DNA from: Bin87 sp965220095
GTDB taxonomy: Bacteria > Chloroflexota > Dehalococcoidia > Lucifugimonadales > UBA3495
DNA length: 64,000 nucleotides
Direction of reading: 5' to 3'
Assembly (NCBI GenBank): GCA_965220095.1
Contig: OZ244805.1
Span: 3,162,001-3,226,000 of the forward strand
The translations under genes and the position numbers were made by a program. The first letter of the stretch is position 1, and each line of letters starts with the position of its first letter. Below are positions 51,127 to 58,951 of the stretch, piece after piece. Below the pieces are notes generated by a model. The model did no database searches, was not told the origin of the DNA, and saw only the letters and a program-made list of their open reading frames with translations.

Positions 51127-52149
51127 GTGACGACTTCAACCGCCAGTTTTACCTACAGCAACACCGTCGGGTTCCTGGCCTTCCTGGGACGCGGGTTCAT
51201 CCATCCGGTCGACTTGGCGCTGGCCGATGGTGGGGTGATGTATGTGCTGAATCGGGGCGGCCCGGAAACCGCCGCCCGCCTGAACCACAAGCGGGTCTGC
51301 GTCTGCACGGCGGATGAGGGCTACATCGGCGAGTGGGGCACCGGAGGCACCGAGGATGGTCAATTCTGGTGGCCGAGCGGCATTGCGCGGAACAAATCAG
51401 GACGCCTGTTTGTGACCGATGAGGCGTTGCAGAGGGTCAACGTGTTCGCCCCCGATGGCAGTTTCATCCGGCATTGGGGTGTAACGGGTGACGCGCCGGG
51501 ACAGCTGAACCGCCCAGCATCCATTGCCGTCGCCCCCGACGGTACGCTTCTAGTCAGCGACGGCCTCAATCACCGGGTGCAACGGTTCACGCCCGACGGC
51601 GAATTCCTGCACGGGTGGGGTCAGTACGGCAAGCAGGCCGGTCAGTTCGACACCCCCTGGGGCGTGGCGTGCGACCTTGACGGGAACGTTTTCGTGGCTG
51701 ACTGGCGCAACGATCGCGTGCAGGCGTTTGCGGCGGACGGCCGCTTCATCGGGCAGTGGGGCACATCCGGCGATGGCAAGGGTCAGTTGAGCCGACCGGC
51801 GTCGGTTGCCGTCGATGACGAAGGCTATATCTACGTTGCGGACTGGGGAAACGAGCGGGTGCAGATATTCGGGCCGGACGGAGAGGTTGTCGCAGTGCTG
51901 CGGGGCAACGCAACGGTGTCGTCGTGGGCAGCCGACTACCTGGCCGCTAACCCGGATGAGGCGGCGGCACGTGAGACGGCGGATTTGTCTCCGGCAGTTA
52001 CCCCCTGGCGAGATCAACACCGCGAGACTTCCGCCGGCATCGAAGCCCTGTTCTGGGGCCCAACATCGGTGAAAGTAGACGATGACGGCAGGATCTATGT
52101 CGTCGATTCCTGCCGTCATCGTGTGCAAATCTACCGCAAAGAGTGCTGA
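51127..52149 (+). CDS. NHL-repeat beta-propeller protein
   Basis: 340-aa six-bladed NHL propeller. Repeats are 'FWWPSGIARNKSGRLFVTDEALQRVNVFAPDGSFI', 'LNRPASIAVAPDGTLLVSDGLNHRVQRFTPDGEFL', 'FDTPWGVACDLDGNVFVADWRNDRVQAF' and 'LSRPASVAVDDEGYIYVADWGNERVQIF' (each given in part), with a last blade 'GPTSVKVDDDGRIYVVDSCRHRVQIY'. No signal peptide. GTG start 16 bp after the DUF1800 stop, so an operon. NHL folds bind proteins, RNA or act as lyases; the role here is unknown. Confidence 0.9.
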   Translation: MTTSTASFTYSNTVGFLAFLGRGFIHPVDLALADGGVMYVLNRGGPETAARLNHKRVCVCTADEGYIGEWGTGGTEDGQFWWPSGIARNKSGRLFVTDEALQRVNVFAPDGSFIRHWGVTGDAPGQLNRPASIAVAPDGTLLVSDGLNHRVQRFTPDGEFLHGWGQYGKQAGQFDTPWGVACDLDGNVFVADWRNDRVQAFAADGRFIGQWGTSGDGKGQLSRPASVAVDDEGYIYVADWGNERVQIFGPDGEVVAVLRGNATVSSWAADYLAANPDEAAARETADLSPAVTPWRDQHRETSAGIEALFWGPTSVKVDDDGRIYVVDSCRHRVQIYRKEC

Positions 52150-52171
52150 TCCCCTAAGCTGCCGCTCCGCT

Positions 52172-52232
52172 CATCCTGAGCTTGTCGAAGGACGCTCCTC
52201 ACCCCAGCCCTCTCCCACGAGAGGAGAGGGGG
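52172..52232. repeat. Dispersed repeat pair in a convergent gap
   Basis: CATCCTGAGCTTGTCGAAGG (a common short genomic repeat) is followed by CTCACCCCAGCCCTCTCCC and a GAGAGGAGAGGGGG arm, related to the repeats near 32979 and 52845. It lies between the ends of the NHL and CMD-like genes. Confidence 0.6.
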
Positions 52233-52244
52233 TAATTTTGCGGC

Positions 52245-52808
52245 TTACCCGGTGACCTTCTGCAGCAACGGCTCGGTGCGGTTGGGCAGCAGGTCGGTCT
52301 CGAAGGTGTTGATGAGCATGCCCAGCATCGTGTAGTTGCCCAGCACCAGTGTGAGCTCGATGGTGCCCTGCTGGCCGAAAATCTCCAGCGCGCTTTGGTA
52401 ACTGCCCCGGCTCACCTGGTGATTCCGCAGAATCTCGCGCCCCAGGTGGATGACCGCCGACTCGTCGGCAGCCAGCGCCGGTAGATCCTTGCCATCGCGA
52501 ATGGCATCGACCACGCCGTCCGGCACGCCGGCGTCGCGGGCCGACTTGGCATGGGCGTTCCAGATGTGCTGGCAGTCCATCTCTCGGGCCGCCACCAGCA
52601 TCGCCAGCTCGGCGGCTTTCAGCGGCAGGCTGGAGTGATTGCGCAGGTACTGGTTCAGACCAGTGGCGTGCTTGCTCGCCTCCGGAACGTGGGACATTAC
52701 CGATCCGGGGCCGTACTGGGGAACCGGGCCGCCCTGCAAAATTTCGTCAAAAGTGGCTTCCTGCCCGGCCGGTGCAGTTGCTCGGGATGCCAATGGTAGT
52801 CGTGCCAT
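52245..52808 (-). CDS. Carboxymuconolactone decarboxylase-like protein, second copy
   Basis: 187-aa paralog of the protein at 43596-44156. Shared blocks: 'MARLPLASRA' versus 'MPRFPIAARD', 'AELAMLVAAREMDCQHIWNAHAKSARDAG', 'LPALAADESAVIHLGREILR', 'GQQGTIELTLVLGNYTMLGMLINTFE'. It again has a single Cys in the core. ATG at 52808 with GAGGAG upstream; the frame runs further upstream through a repeat and is not coding there. It is probably co-transcribed with the RraA-like gene. Confidence 0.86.
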   Translation of the reverse strand: MARLPLASRATAPAGQEATFDEILQGGPVPQYGPGSVMSHVPEASKHATGLNQYLRNHSSLPLKAAELAMLVAAREMDCQHIWNAHAKSARDAGVPDGVVDAIRDGKDLPALAADESAVIHLGREILRNHQVSRGSYQSALEIFGQQGTIELTLVLGNYTMLGMLINTFETDLLPNRTEPLLQKVTG

Positions 52809-52844
52809 ACGGGTTTCTCCTCGCAATGTGGGTGTTGGGTCCAG

Positions 52845-52881
52845 TCCCCTCTCCCTTGATGGGAGAGGGTGAGGGTGAAGG
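52845..52881. repeat. GGGAGAGGG-type intergenic repeat, copy 3
   Basis: TCCCCTCTCCCTTGATGGGA followed by GAGGGTGAGGGTGA. A short palindrome between two genes on the minus strand, of the same family as near 32979. Confidence 0.6.
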
Positions 52882-52908
52882 GTTAGAGTGAAGCAGGGGG
52901 TGCAATAG

Positions 52909-53643
52909 CTAACGATAAGGCTGCTTGCCCGTCTTTTCCTCGAAGAGTTTCCAGGTGTTGTCGTTGAATGGGTAGTATTTGCCCGGAGAACATTGCTCGA
53001 TGGTAAGCTGCTCCTTGATGACGGCTTCGACTTCCTCGCGCTGGTGAGCGATCTGGATGACCTCATCGGCAGCGCTGGCCGGAACCACTACGACGCCGTC
53101 GTCGTCGCCAACAATGGCATCCCCCGGCCGCACTAACACGCCGCCGCACTGGATGCAGTCGTTCACCTGCCAGGGCCAGAATTCGGCTGGCCCCTGCTTG
53201 GCGGTAGCGTTGGCCGAATAAACGGGGAAACCGTATTCTTTCAGCGTGTTGGTATCCCGCACGGCGCCGTCGGTTACCAGCCCACCCACGCCCCGTTGGT
53301 AAAGTCGGTAAAACTTGATGTCGCCCCCAATGCTGCTGTAGGGCCAGCGCATCGCGTCGATGGCCAGCACCTCGCCCGGCCCGCACAGCTCGAAAGCCAC
53401 GTATTCGGCAGAATCCGAACCCTTTGGTTTGTCTGCCGCCAGGTCGGGGCGATGAGGCACGAAGCGCAGCGTAACCGCCCGCCCGGCCATGCTCTGGCCG
53501 GGTTGCAGCGGCTTGGCCCCCTCAATCATGCTCATCGGCCACCCCATAACCCACAGCCCATCAATCAACGTCTGCGTAGGAATGGCTTTCAGAGCCGCCA
53601 GGGTGTCGTCGGACAAGGCGACAGTGGGTTTGGTGGTAGTCAT
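52909..53643 (-). CDS. RraA-like family protein (HMG/CHA aldolase-like)
   Basis: 244-aa protein of the RraA/dimethylmenaquinone-methyltransferase-like superfamily. Typical segments are 'GRAVTLRFVPHRPDL', 'GPGEVLAIDAMRWPYSSIGGDIKFYRLYQRGVGGLVTDGAVRDTNTL' (in parts), 'GGVLVRPGDAIVGDDDGVVVVPASAADEVI'. The 'GG...DGAVRD' metal/substrate region matches class II 4-hydroxy-4-methyl-2-oxoglutarate aldolases, which use divalent metal. True substrate unknown; the old methyltransferase label is not supported by the fold. Confidence 0.88.
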   Translation of the reverse strand: MTTTKPTVALSDDTLAALKAIPTQTLIDGLWVMGWPMSMIEGAKPLQPGQSMAGRAVTLRFVPHRPDLAADKPKGSDSAEYVAFELCGPGEVLAIDAMRWPYSSIGGDIKFYRLYQRGVGGLVTDGAVRDTNTLKEYGFPVYSANATAKQGPAEFWPWQVNDCIQCGGVLVRPGDAIVGDDDGVVVVPASAADEVIQIAHQREEVEAVIKEQLTIEQCSPGKYYPFNDNTWKLFEEKTGKQPYR

Positions 53644-53746
53644 CGGTAATCAATCCTGTTCTCGGTGGCATTGTAGCAGAAAAGAAAGGCGGCCCCGTTC
53701 CCGGAGCCGCCTCGATAGTGCGCTTGGTTGGTACTGCCCGGCTGGT

Positions 53747-54976
53747 TTACTCGGAAGGCCAGCCTTCTGCGTCTTCGCCGGCAGCGAGGGCAGACTGGAT
53801 GGCGGAAGCGGCATCTGCGGTAACCCAGCCACCCCAGATATCGTCGTTGTTGCTCAGCCACCAGATGGCAGTCGCTTTAACATCGGCATCAGGGTTAGCG
53901 TCCTGCCACTGGACAACGGACTTGTAGATATTGATGTTGAAATCCCACTTGCGCAGCACTTCGAGAACGTCGGGCGCGCGGGCCGGCAGGTCAGGATATA
54001 CTGCAATCAGGATGGTGGCGTCTTCGTAGGCGCAAGCCTTGGTGGTGAACCAGCACTGATCGCTGTAAGCCGGCTCCTCCAGGCGAACCAGGTCCAGTTT
54101 CAGGGCCGGGTCATTGGTGCCCCACTGGTAACCCAGCCAAGGTTCCTCGCGTTCGTAAGCGCCGTACAGGTCGGCGTTCAACGCCGCGCCGTCGCCAGGG
54201 TTGATGATTTCAACGTGGTCGGAGAGATCGTAGCCAGCGACTTGCTTGGCATTAACGTCTTCACAAGCCCAGCCGATGACACACGACACGAGACGGGCCT
54301 TGCCGCCGGTTTCTGCCGTCTTGAACAGGTCCTTGTACTGCTGATCCTTCAAGTCTTCAACACTGTCCAGGTCAGGGTACTGTTCTTGCAGATAAGCCGG
54401 AATTACGAAGGCGGACTGCCAGTCATTGCCGAGACTCTTGCCCACCGATAGTACCGCGCCGTCTTCGCGAGCCTTGTTCCAGGCTTCATCCTGGTTGGGC
54501 AACCAGATTTCCATCGTTACGTGGGTATCCCCGTTCTGCAGACCTTGGAACAACGGCAGCGTGGCGCCGAATTTCACGTCGGTGGGGTAGCCGTAACCCT
54601 TTTCGACAATGTATTGGGCGATGCGGTTTTGGAGCAAAGCGCTGGACCAGTTGAGGTCTCCGAAGATGATGGTGTCCTTGGGGCCTTCCGGCACCTCCAT
54701 CATCACTTCACGAGTGACTTCAATCTCTTTCTCGACGACTTTCTCGACGACTTTCTCAACGACTTTTTCGACGATTTGGGTGACGGGTACTTCGACTTGC
54801 TTCTCAACAACCTTTTCGACTTCTTTCTCGACGACCTTCTCAACCTCGACCTGTTCCATAACAACGCGTGTTACTTCAATTGTTTCGGGTGCGGCCGGCG
54901 AGCAGGCTATAACGGCGATAATGGCTATGGCAGCCATTACCATCGTTAGCGGTAATAGTTTGTACTTGGTCAACAA
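53747..54976 (-). CDS. Glycine betaine/proline ABC transporter substrate-binding lipoprotein
   Basis: 409-aa exported receptor for compatible solutes. The signal has lipobox 'IAVIAC' (Cys25), followed by a highly charged repetitive stalk, roughly residues 33-95, made of units such as 'EKVVEKEVEKVVEK' and 'EKVVEKVVEKVVEKEIE'. The OpuAC-type binding domain follows: 'IIFGDLNWSSALLQNRIAQYIVEKGYGYP', 'GDTHVTMEIWLPNQDEAW', several Trp and Tyr for the cation-pi box, and 'WLSNNDDIWGGWVT'. Start is a TTG at 54976 after AAGGAGG. It has its own strong promoter and is the last gene of the uptake locus. Confidence 0.93.
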   Translation of the reverse strand: MLTKYKLLPLTMVMAAIAIIAVIACSPAAPETIEVTRVVMEQVEVEKVVEKEVEKVVEKQVEVPVTQIVEKVVEKVVEKVVEKEIEVTREVMMEVPEGPKDTIIFGDLNWSSALLQNRIAQYIVEKGYGYPTDVKFGATLPLFQGLQNGDTHVTMEIWLPNQDEAWNKAREDGAVLSVGKSLGNDWQSAFVIPAYLQEQYPDLDSVEDLKDQQYKDLFKTAETGGKARLVSCVIGWACEDVNAKQVAGYDLSDHVEIINPGDGAALNADLYGAYEREEPWLGYQWGTNDPALKLDLVRLEEPAYSDQCWFTTKACAYEDATILIAVYPDLPARAPDVLEVLRKWDFNINIYKSVVQWQDANPDADVKATAIWWLSNNDDIWGGWVTADAASAIQSALAAGEDAEGWPSE

Positions 54977-55039
54977 AGTTCGTCCCTCCTTGCGGGTATA
55001 ATCTCCCGGAAATCCGGGCAAATAATAAGCAGTTGCGTA

Positions 55040-55068
55040 CTTATAACAGCACTGATTATCGCTGTCAA
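55040..55068 (-). promoter_or_regulatory. Strong sigma-70 promoter of the binding-lipoprotein gene
   Basis: On the minus strand TTGACA (55068-55063), a 17-bp spacer and TATAAG (55045-55040), in an AT-rich gap. The leader is about 57 nt. An inverted repeat ATATTA / TAATAT at 55085-55103 lies just upstream of -35 and could be a regulator site. Confidence 0.8.
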
Positions 55069-55116
55069 ACTACCGATTGTGGCGATATTACATTACATAA
55101 TATAAAGATTTCGCAA

Positions 55117-55410
55117 CTAATCCAGCGATGCTTCGCTCGGCGAGAGCGGTTGAATCAGCTTCTGTTGCCGTAATTTCTCCTCGGCTCGAAACGCGTCGAG
55201 GAGTCGCTGCGCGGCTGCATTGGTCACAGCCAGCGTCTGTATTTGTTGGAGGACTTCCTGGAGGACTTCCTGGCGGGCTTGGCGGGCTTCTTGACGCCCT
55301 TCAGCGTACCCTTCTGCATAGCCTTTCGCTCGGGCAGCCGCCCTTTTCTCGGCTATTTCTGCATCAACGCGCCTGGCGAAAGCCTCAGCGGCTTTGGTTG
55401 CTCCTAGCAT
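55117..55410 (-). CDS. Small helical protein, 'MLGATKAAEA' family
   Basis: 97-aa charged, coiled-coil-like protein starting 'MLGATKAAEAFARRVDAEIAEKR', with repeats 'AKGYAEGYAEGRQEARQARQ' and a helical C-terminus. Its start is identical to an internal segment of the next gene upstream ('MLGATKAAEAMARR'), so it looks like a partial duplicate. GGAG lies upstream of the ATG. No function assigned; linked to betaine uptake by place only. Confidence 0.6.
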   Translation of the reverse strand: MLGATKAAEAFARRVDAEIAEKRAAARAKGYAEGYAEGRQEARQARQEVLQEVLQQIQTLAVTNAAAQRLLDAFRAEEKLRQQKLIQPLSPSEASLD

Positions 55411-55449
55411 TGTAAATCTCCACTGACGGCGTTAAGGCTGTGCGAAACT

Positions 55450-55541
55450 GTCATTGCGAGGAGCGTAGCGACGTGGCAATCTCGTTCTCGTAACGACAAT
55501 TGTTGCCCCGTCGAGATTGCCACGCTACGCTCGCAATGACA
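55450..55541. repeat. MITE-like palindromic repeat, copy 3 (short variant)
   Basis: Arms GTCATTGCGAGGAGCGTAGC and their complement flank a 27-bp loop. It shares the 'GACGTGGCAATCTCG' core with the copies at 2390 and 11110 but has a different loop and lacks the outer CCCACTTT arms. Confidence 0.8.
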
Positions 55542-55580
55542 AATTGGCTGATTAGCGAGTTTTGCACCGGGCTAATGGCG

Positions 55581-55958
55581 TTACTCCTTGTCCTCCAGTT
55601 CGTCAATTAGCTGCTGCACGTCCGGGTTGTTTTCTACAATGGCCTCCAGGCGTTTGCGCAACTCCTTACGTTCTTCAGCGCGGACTTCTTCCCGGCCTCG
55701 CTTTTGTCCTAGTTCGAAATCTTGTTTGCGCATCCGCCGGGCCATCGCCTCAGCGGCTTTGGTTGCTCCTAGCATCAAATCAACTCCTGCTGGCGGTCCG
55801 AATGAAATGTACGCTGACAAAGCCAGGGCATCGGCGATCCGGCCCGGCTCCTGACGCAAGGCGGCCCGCGCCATCTCTAGGGTAATCGGTTTCGGCGACT
55901 GGTCAATGATGTCCCAAATTACGTACCCCACACCTACGGAGCTGAGAATGAGGAACAT
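55581..55958 (-). CDS. Small membrane-anchored helical protein related to the 97-aa protein
   Basis: 125-aa protein with an N-terminal hydrophobic segment ('MFLILSSVGVGYVIWDII'), then 'MARAALRQEPGRIADALALSAYISFG', then 'LMLGATKAAEAMARRMRKQDF', and a charged C-terminal helix. It lies between the betaine permease and the 97-aa gene. The ribosome site is weak and no other in-frame start was found upstream. Perhaps an accessory of the transporter; unproven. Confidence 0.6.
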   Translation of the reverse strand: MFLILSSVGVGYVIWDIIDQSPKPITLEMARAALRQEPGRIADALALSAYISFGPPAGVDLMLGATKAAEAMARRMRKQDFELGQKRGREEVRAEERKELRKRLEAIVENNPDVQQLIDELEDKE

Positions 55959-56065
55959 CCCTACGCCATACCAACGCCACCGCGACCACGAATACCACGG
56001 GTCAGGGTCGCGGTGGGGCGGGATTTCATCTCCGTTTTGCGGCTCAGGAGTCTCCGTGCCTGGCG

Positions 56066-57151
56066 TTATGACAATGCTTCCTGCCGGCTCCGTGCCACCG
56101 CCTGGGTGAGGCGGTCGATGACGATAGCCATGAACACGATAGCCAAACCAGCGATTATGCCGTTGCCGACTTCGTTCTTTTGGATGGCCCGCAGCACGTT
56201 ATCCCCCAGGCCGCCGGCCGCTACCATACTGGCGATAGTTACCATTGACAGCGCCAGCATTGTAGTCTGGTTGATGCCCGCCATGATCGTCGGCAAAGCC
56301 ATTGGAACCTGCACCTTGGCCAACAACTGCAACGGGGAAGCCCCGAAAGACCGCGCCGCTTCCACAGTTTCCGGGGACACCTGCCGGATGCCCAGGTTGG
56401 TCAGCCGGATTACCGGCGGCACCGCGTAGATGATGGTGGCGAATATACCCGCCGGCTTGCCCAGCCCGAAGAACAGAATCCCCGGCAGCAGGTACACAAA
56501 GCTCGGCATGGTCTGCATCCCGTCCAGGATTGGGCGCAGAATGCGGTCCGCAGTATGGTTGCGCGCGGCCAGCACGCCCAGCGGCAGCCCCGCCGCCACC
56601 GACAGCGCTACCGCCACTACCATCAAAGCAATGGTGTCTATGGTGTTTTCCCAAAGCCCCATAAAGCCGATGTAGAGAAAAGCCACCGTCGCAAATATCA
56701 GCAGCGGCCAGCGCCCCACTGCAAAGGACGCCAGCGCCAGCGCCAGAATAACCGCCGGCCACGGCAGCCACTTCAGACCGGTTTCAATGTACAGCAGCGC
56801 ATATGTAACACCGTTCTTGATCCCTCCGAACAGCCATTGCCCTTCTCGCGTCAGCCATTTGGCCCCAACGTCAATGGCGCTTCCCGTAACGTTCCTCAGA
56901 GAACGGTCAAAAGTCGTTGTCCCGTCGCTTGACGTCGTTCGAGCCACCGTCGTCGGAAACTCCATCTCCGGCCCCCAAATCAGGAGGCTGACTATCAACA
57001 CGACCAGAACAGCCGCAATGCCGATTGCCCATTTGTACAGTGTTGGGATGTTGCCAAGCGTGAGCCGCGGTGTCGCAGCCTGTGGGGTCGATGCAGTCCG
57101 GATAGATTCCGCCGCGCCGGCGTCCGGCTCATCTCTGGTTATCGTTGCCAT
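56066..57151 (-). CDS. Glycine betaine ABC transporter permease (ProW/OpuAB-like)
   Basis: 361-aa membrane permease. After a hydrophilic N-terminus and a first hydrophobic helix (about 41-60), the core has 'GVTYALLYIETGLKWLPWPAVI', 'DTIALMVVAVALSVAAGLPLGVLAARN', 'MQTMPSFVYLLPGILFFGLGKPAGIFATIIYAVPPVIRLTNLGIRQV' (in blocks) and the EAA-like loop 'VEAARSFGASPLQLLAKVQVPMALPTIMAGINQ'. It follows the ATPase gene on the same strand with a 68-bp gap. Confidence 0.94.
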   Translation of the reverse strand: MATITRDEPDAGAAESIRTASTPQAATPRLTLGNIPTLYKWAIGIAAVLVVLIVSLLIWGPEMEFPTTVARTTSSDGTTTFDRSLRNVTGSAIDVGAKWLTREGQWLFGGIKNGVTYALLYIETGLKWLPWPAVILALALASFAVGRWPLLIFATVAFLYIGFMGLWENTIDTIALMVVAVALSVAAGLPLGVLAARNHTADRILRPILDGMQTMPSFVYLLPGILFFGLGKPAGIFATIIYAVPPVIRLTNLGIRQVSPETVEAARSFGASPLQLLAKVQVPMALPTIMAGINQTTMLALSMVTIASMVAAGGLGDNVLRAIQKNEVGNGIIAGLAIVFMAIVIDRLTQAVARSRQEALS

Positions 57152-57219
57152 GATTTCCTCCTGATTTGAAAACGCCCGATGGTTTCTCGGGCGTTGCGAT
57201 TCAGGTCTTCATGCAAGAA

Positions 57220-58620
57220 TCACTGATTGCTTGAATTGTTCCCGCTGCGGTCGCCGGACGCATCCCGAGACTCATCCGCCAGCGTGGCATTCTCGGCTGC
57301 GTTGGCCGCGTAATCAGGGTCGGCGGCAGAGGTTTCGGCCAGCGCCTCGGCCAAAGCGCTGCGGTGCACTTCGCCGATCAGGACGTTGCCTTCGTCCACG
57401 ATGGGAATAGGGAAATCGCTGACCATCGCCAACGGTATCAGCTCGTCAAAAGTCGTCGTTGGCGCGACTGCCTGATACTCCCGGTCTACGAATTGCCAAG
57501 CCTGGTCGAAGCGCCTGACGCCGGCCCGCACGGCCTGCTCGGCATTGGTAATGGACAACAACCCCATGTAGCGTTCCCGCATATCCACCACCCAGGCCGC
57601 GTCGCCATCGCTGTTGCCGATGGTGTGCAGGGCGGCCCGTGGGCCCTGGTGCCCCATCACGGTAGCCTTGGGGGTGACCATCACCTTGTTGGCGGTTAGC
57701 ACGCTTTCCAGCCGCACGTCCTGAGTGAAATCGCCCACGTAAGAGTCCTCCGGGCGCAGCACGATGTCCTCCGGCGACCCGATCTGTGCGATTTGACCGT
57801 CGTGCATTATCGCAATGCGGTCGCCCAGCTTCAACGCTTCGTTCAGGTCGTGCGTAATGAACACGATGGTCTTTTGCAGCTCGGATTGCAATCGCAGCAA
57901 CTCGTCCTGCATCTGACGTCGGATTAGTGGGTCGAGGCCGCTGAATGGCTCATCCATCAGCATGATGTCGGTATTGACGGCGAGGGCGCGGGCCAGACCG
58001 ACGCGTTGCTGCATCCCGCCCGACAACTGACGGGGATAGGAGTTTTCCCAATCGCCGAGGCCTACCAGATTCAGCACTTCGCGAGTGCGGGGGTAGCGTT
58101 CCTCTTTGCTGACGCCCTGAACTTCCAGCCCCCAGGCCGCGTTGTCCAGCACGTTGCGGTGGGGCATCAGGCCGTAGTGCTGAAACACCATGGCGACCCT
58201 GCTGCGACGGAACTCGATCAGGGCCTTGTCCGACATTTGGGTAATGTCCTCGCCGGCGATGGATATTTCGCCCGCGGTAGGTTCGATGAGCCGGATCAGG
58301 CACCGCACCATGGTGGATTTGCCGCTGCCCGACAATCCCATAATCACGAAGGTCTCGCCCCGTTGCACGTCGAAGGAGACATCCTGGAGGCCGACCACGT
58401 TGTTGAATTCGCTCTGGAAAAATGCCTTGTCTTTGCCTTCGTATTCCGGGTTCAGCACCTTCTCCGGATCTTTGCCGAAAACTTTCCATACCGAACGCAC
58501 TCGGATGAAAGGTTGCCCGACGTTACCCGACGCTCCAAAAATCGCATCGTCGATTGATTCGGACGCGGTCGGCGCGACGGCGGATGGTTCATTGGCGGAT
58601 GGTTCGTTGGTTGTGACCAT
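57220..58620 (-). CDS. Glycine betaine ABC transporter ATP-binding protein with CBS domains
   Basis: 466-aa ATPase of the ProV/OpuAA group. Walker A is 'GLSGSGKST', the signature 'QLSGGMQQRVGLARALA', Walker B 'DIMLMDEPFSGLDP', and the switch His is in 'IVFITHDLNEALKLGDRIAIM'. A C-terminal pair of CBS-like segments (about residues 310-435) probably senses ionic strength, as in OpuA. The N- and C-terminal tails are Ser/Asn/Ala-rich. ATG at 58620; first gene of the uptake locus. Confidence 0.94.
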   Translation of the reverse strand: MVTTNEPSANEPSAVAPTASESIDDAIFGASGNVGQPFIRVRSVWKVFGKDPEKVLNPEYEGKDKAFFQSEFNNVVGLQDVSFDVQRGETFVIMGLSGSGKSTMVRCLIRLIEPTAGEISIAGEDITQMSDKALIEFRRSRVAMVFQHYGLMPHRNVLDNAAWGLEVQGVSKEERYPRTREVLNLVGLGDWENSYPRQLSGGMQQRVGLARALAVNTDIMLMDEPFSGLDPLIRRQMQDELLRLQSELQKTIVFITHDLNEALKLGDRIAIMHDGQIAQIGSPEDIVLRPEDSYVGDFTQDVRLESVLTANKVMVTPKATVMGHQGPRAALHTIGNSDGDAAWVVDMRERYMGLLSITNAEQAVRAGVRRFDQAWQFVDREYQAVAPTTTFDELIPLAMVSDFPIPIVDEGNVLIGEVHRSALAEALAETSAADPDYAANAAENATLADESRDASGDRSGNNSSNQ

Positions 58621-58951
58621 CAGAGAACCTCGTGGCGCTTCGCGTTTCTGCCACCGCGGCGCAGTTCCCCGGGGCCTGGGGCAGCCTCTGCAAGCGCTGG
58701 ACCCAACATCTGCTGCGCATTATTCGCGCTCGATTGTTTACCCACCGTAGGCCGGGAACCGGCGTTTTGTCAACCCTGATCCACCCCGACCCGCCACAAA
58801 CCGGAGATCGCGTCCAACTGCTCACCGTTTTACCGGCGGTTGCGGATGCTGTACACTGCCAGTCAGTTGCGGCATCCGCTGTCCTGGTATAGTCGTTGGC
58901 GGTGTATTATCGTTGGCGGTCGCAAGTCTGTTGTGGGAGCAAAACCACCCC
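58621..58951. other. Divergent promoter gap between the betaine operon and tyrA
   Basis: About 330 bp. On the minus strand TTGACA (58773-58768) and TACGGT (58749-58744) with an 18-bp spacer may serve the betaine operon. On the plus strand a TATAGT at 58888-58893 may serve tyrA, but no good -35 was found. No riboswitch or attenuator was recognised. Confidence 0.45.
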
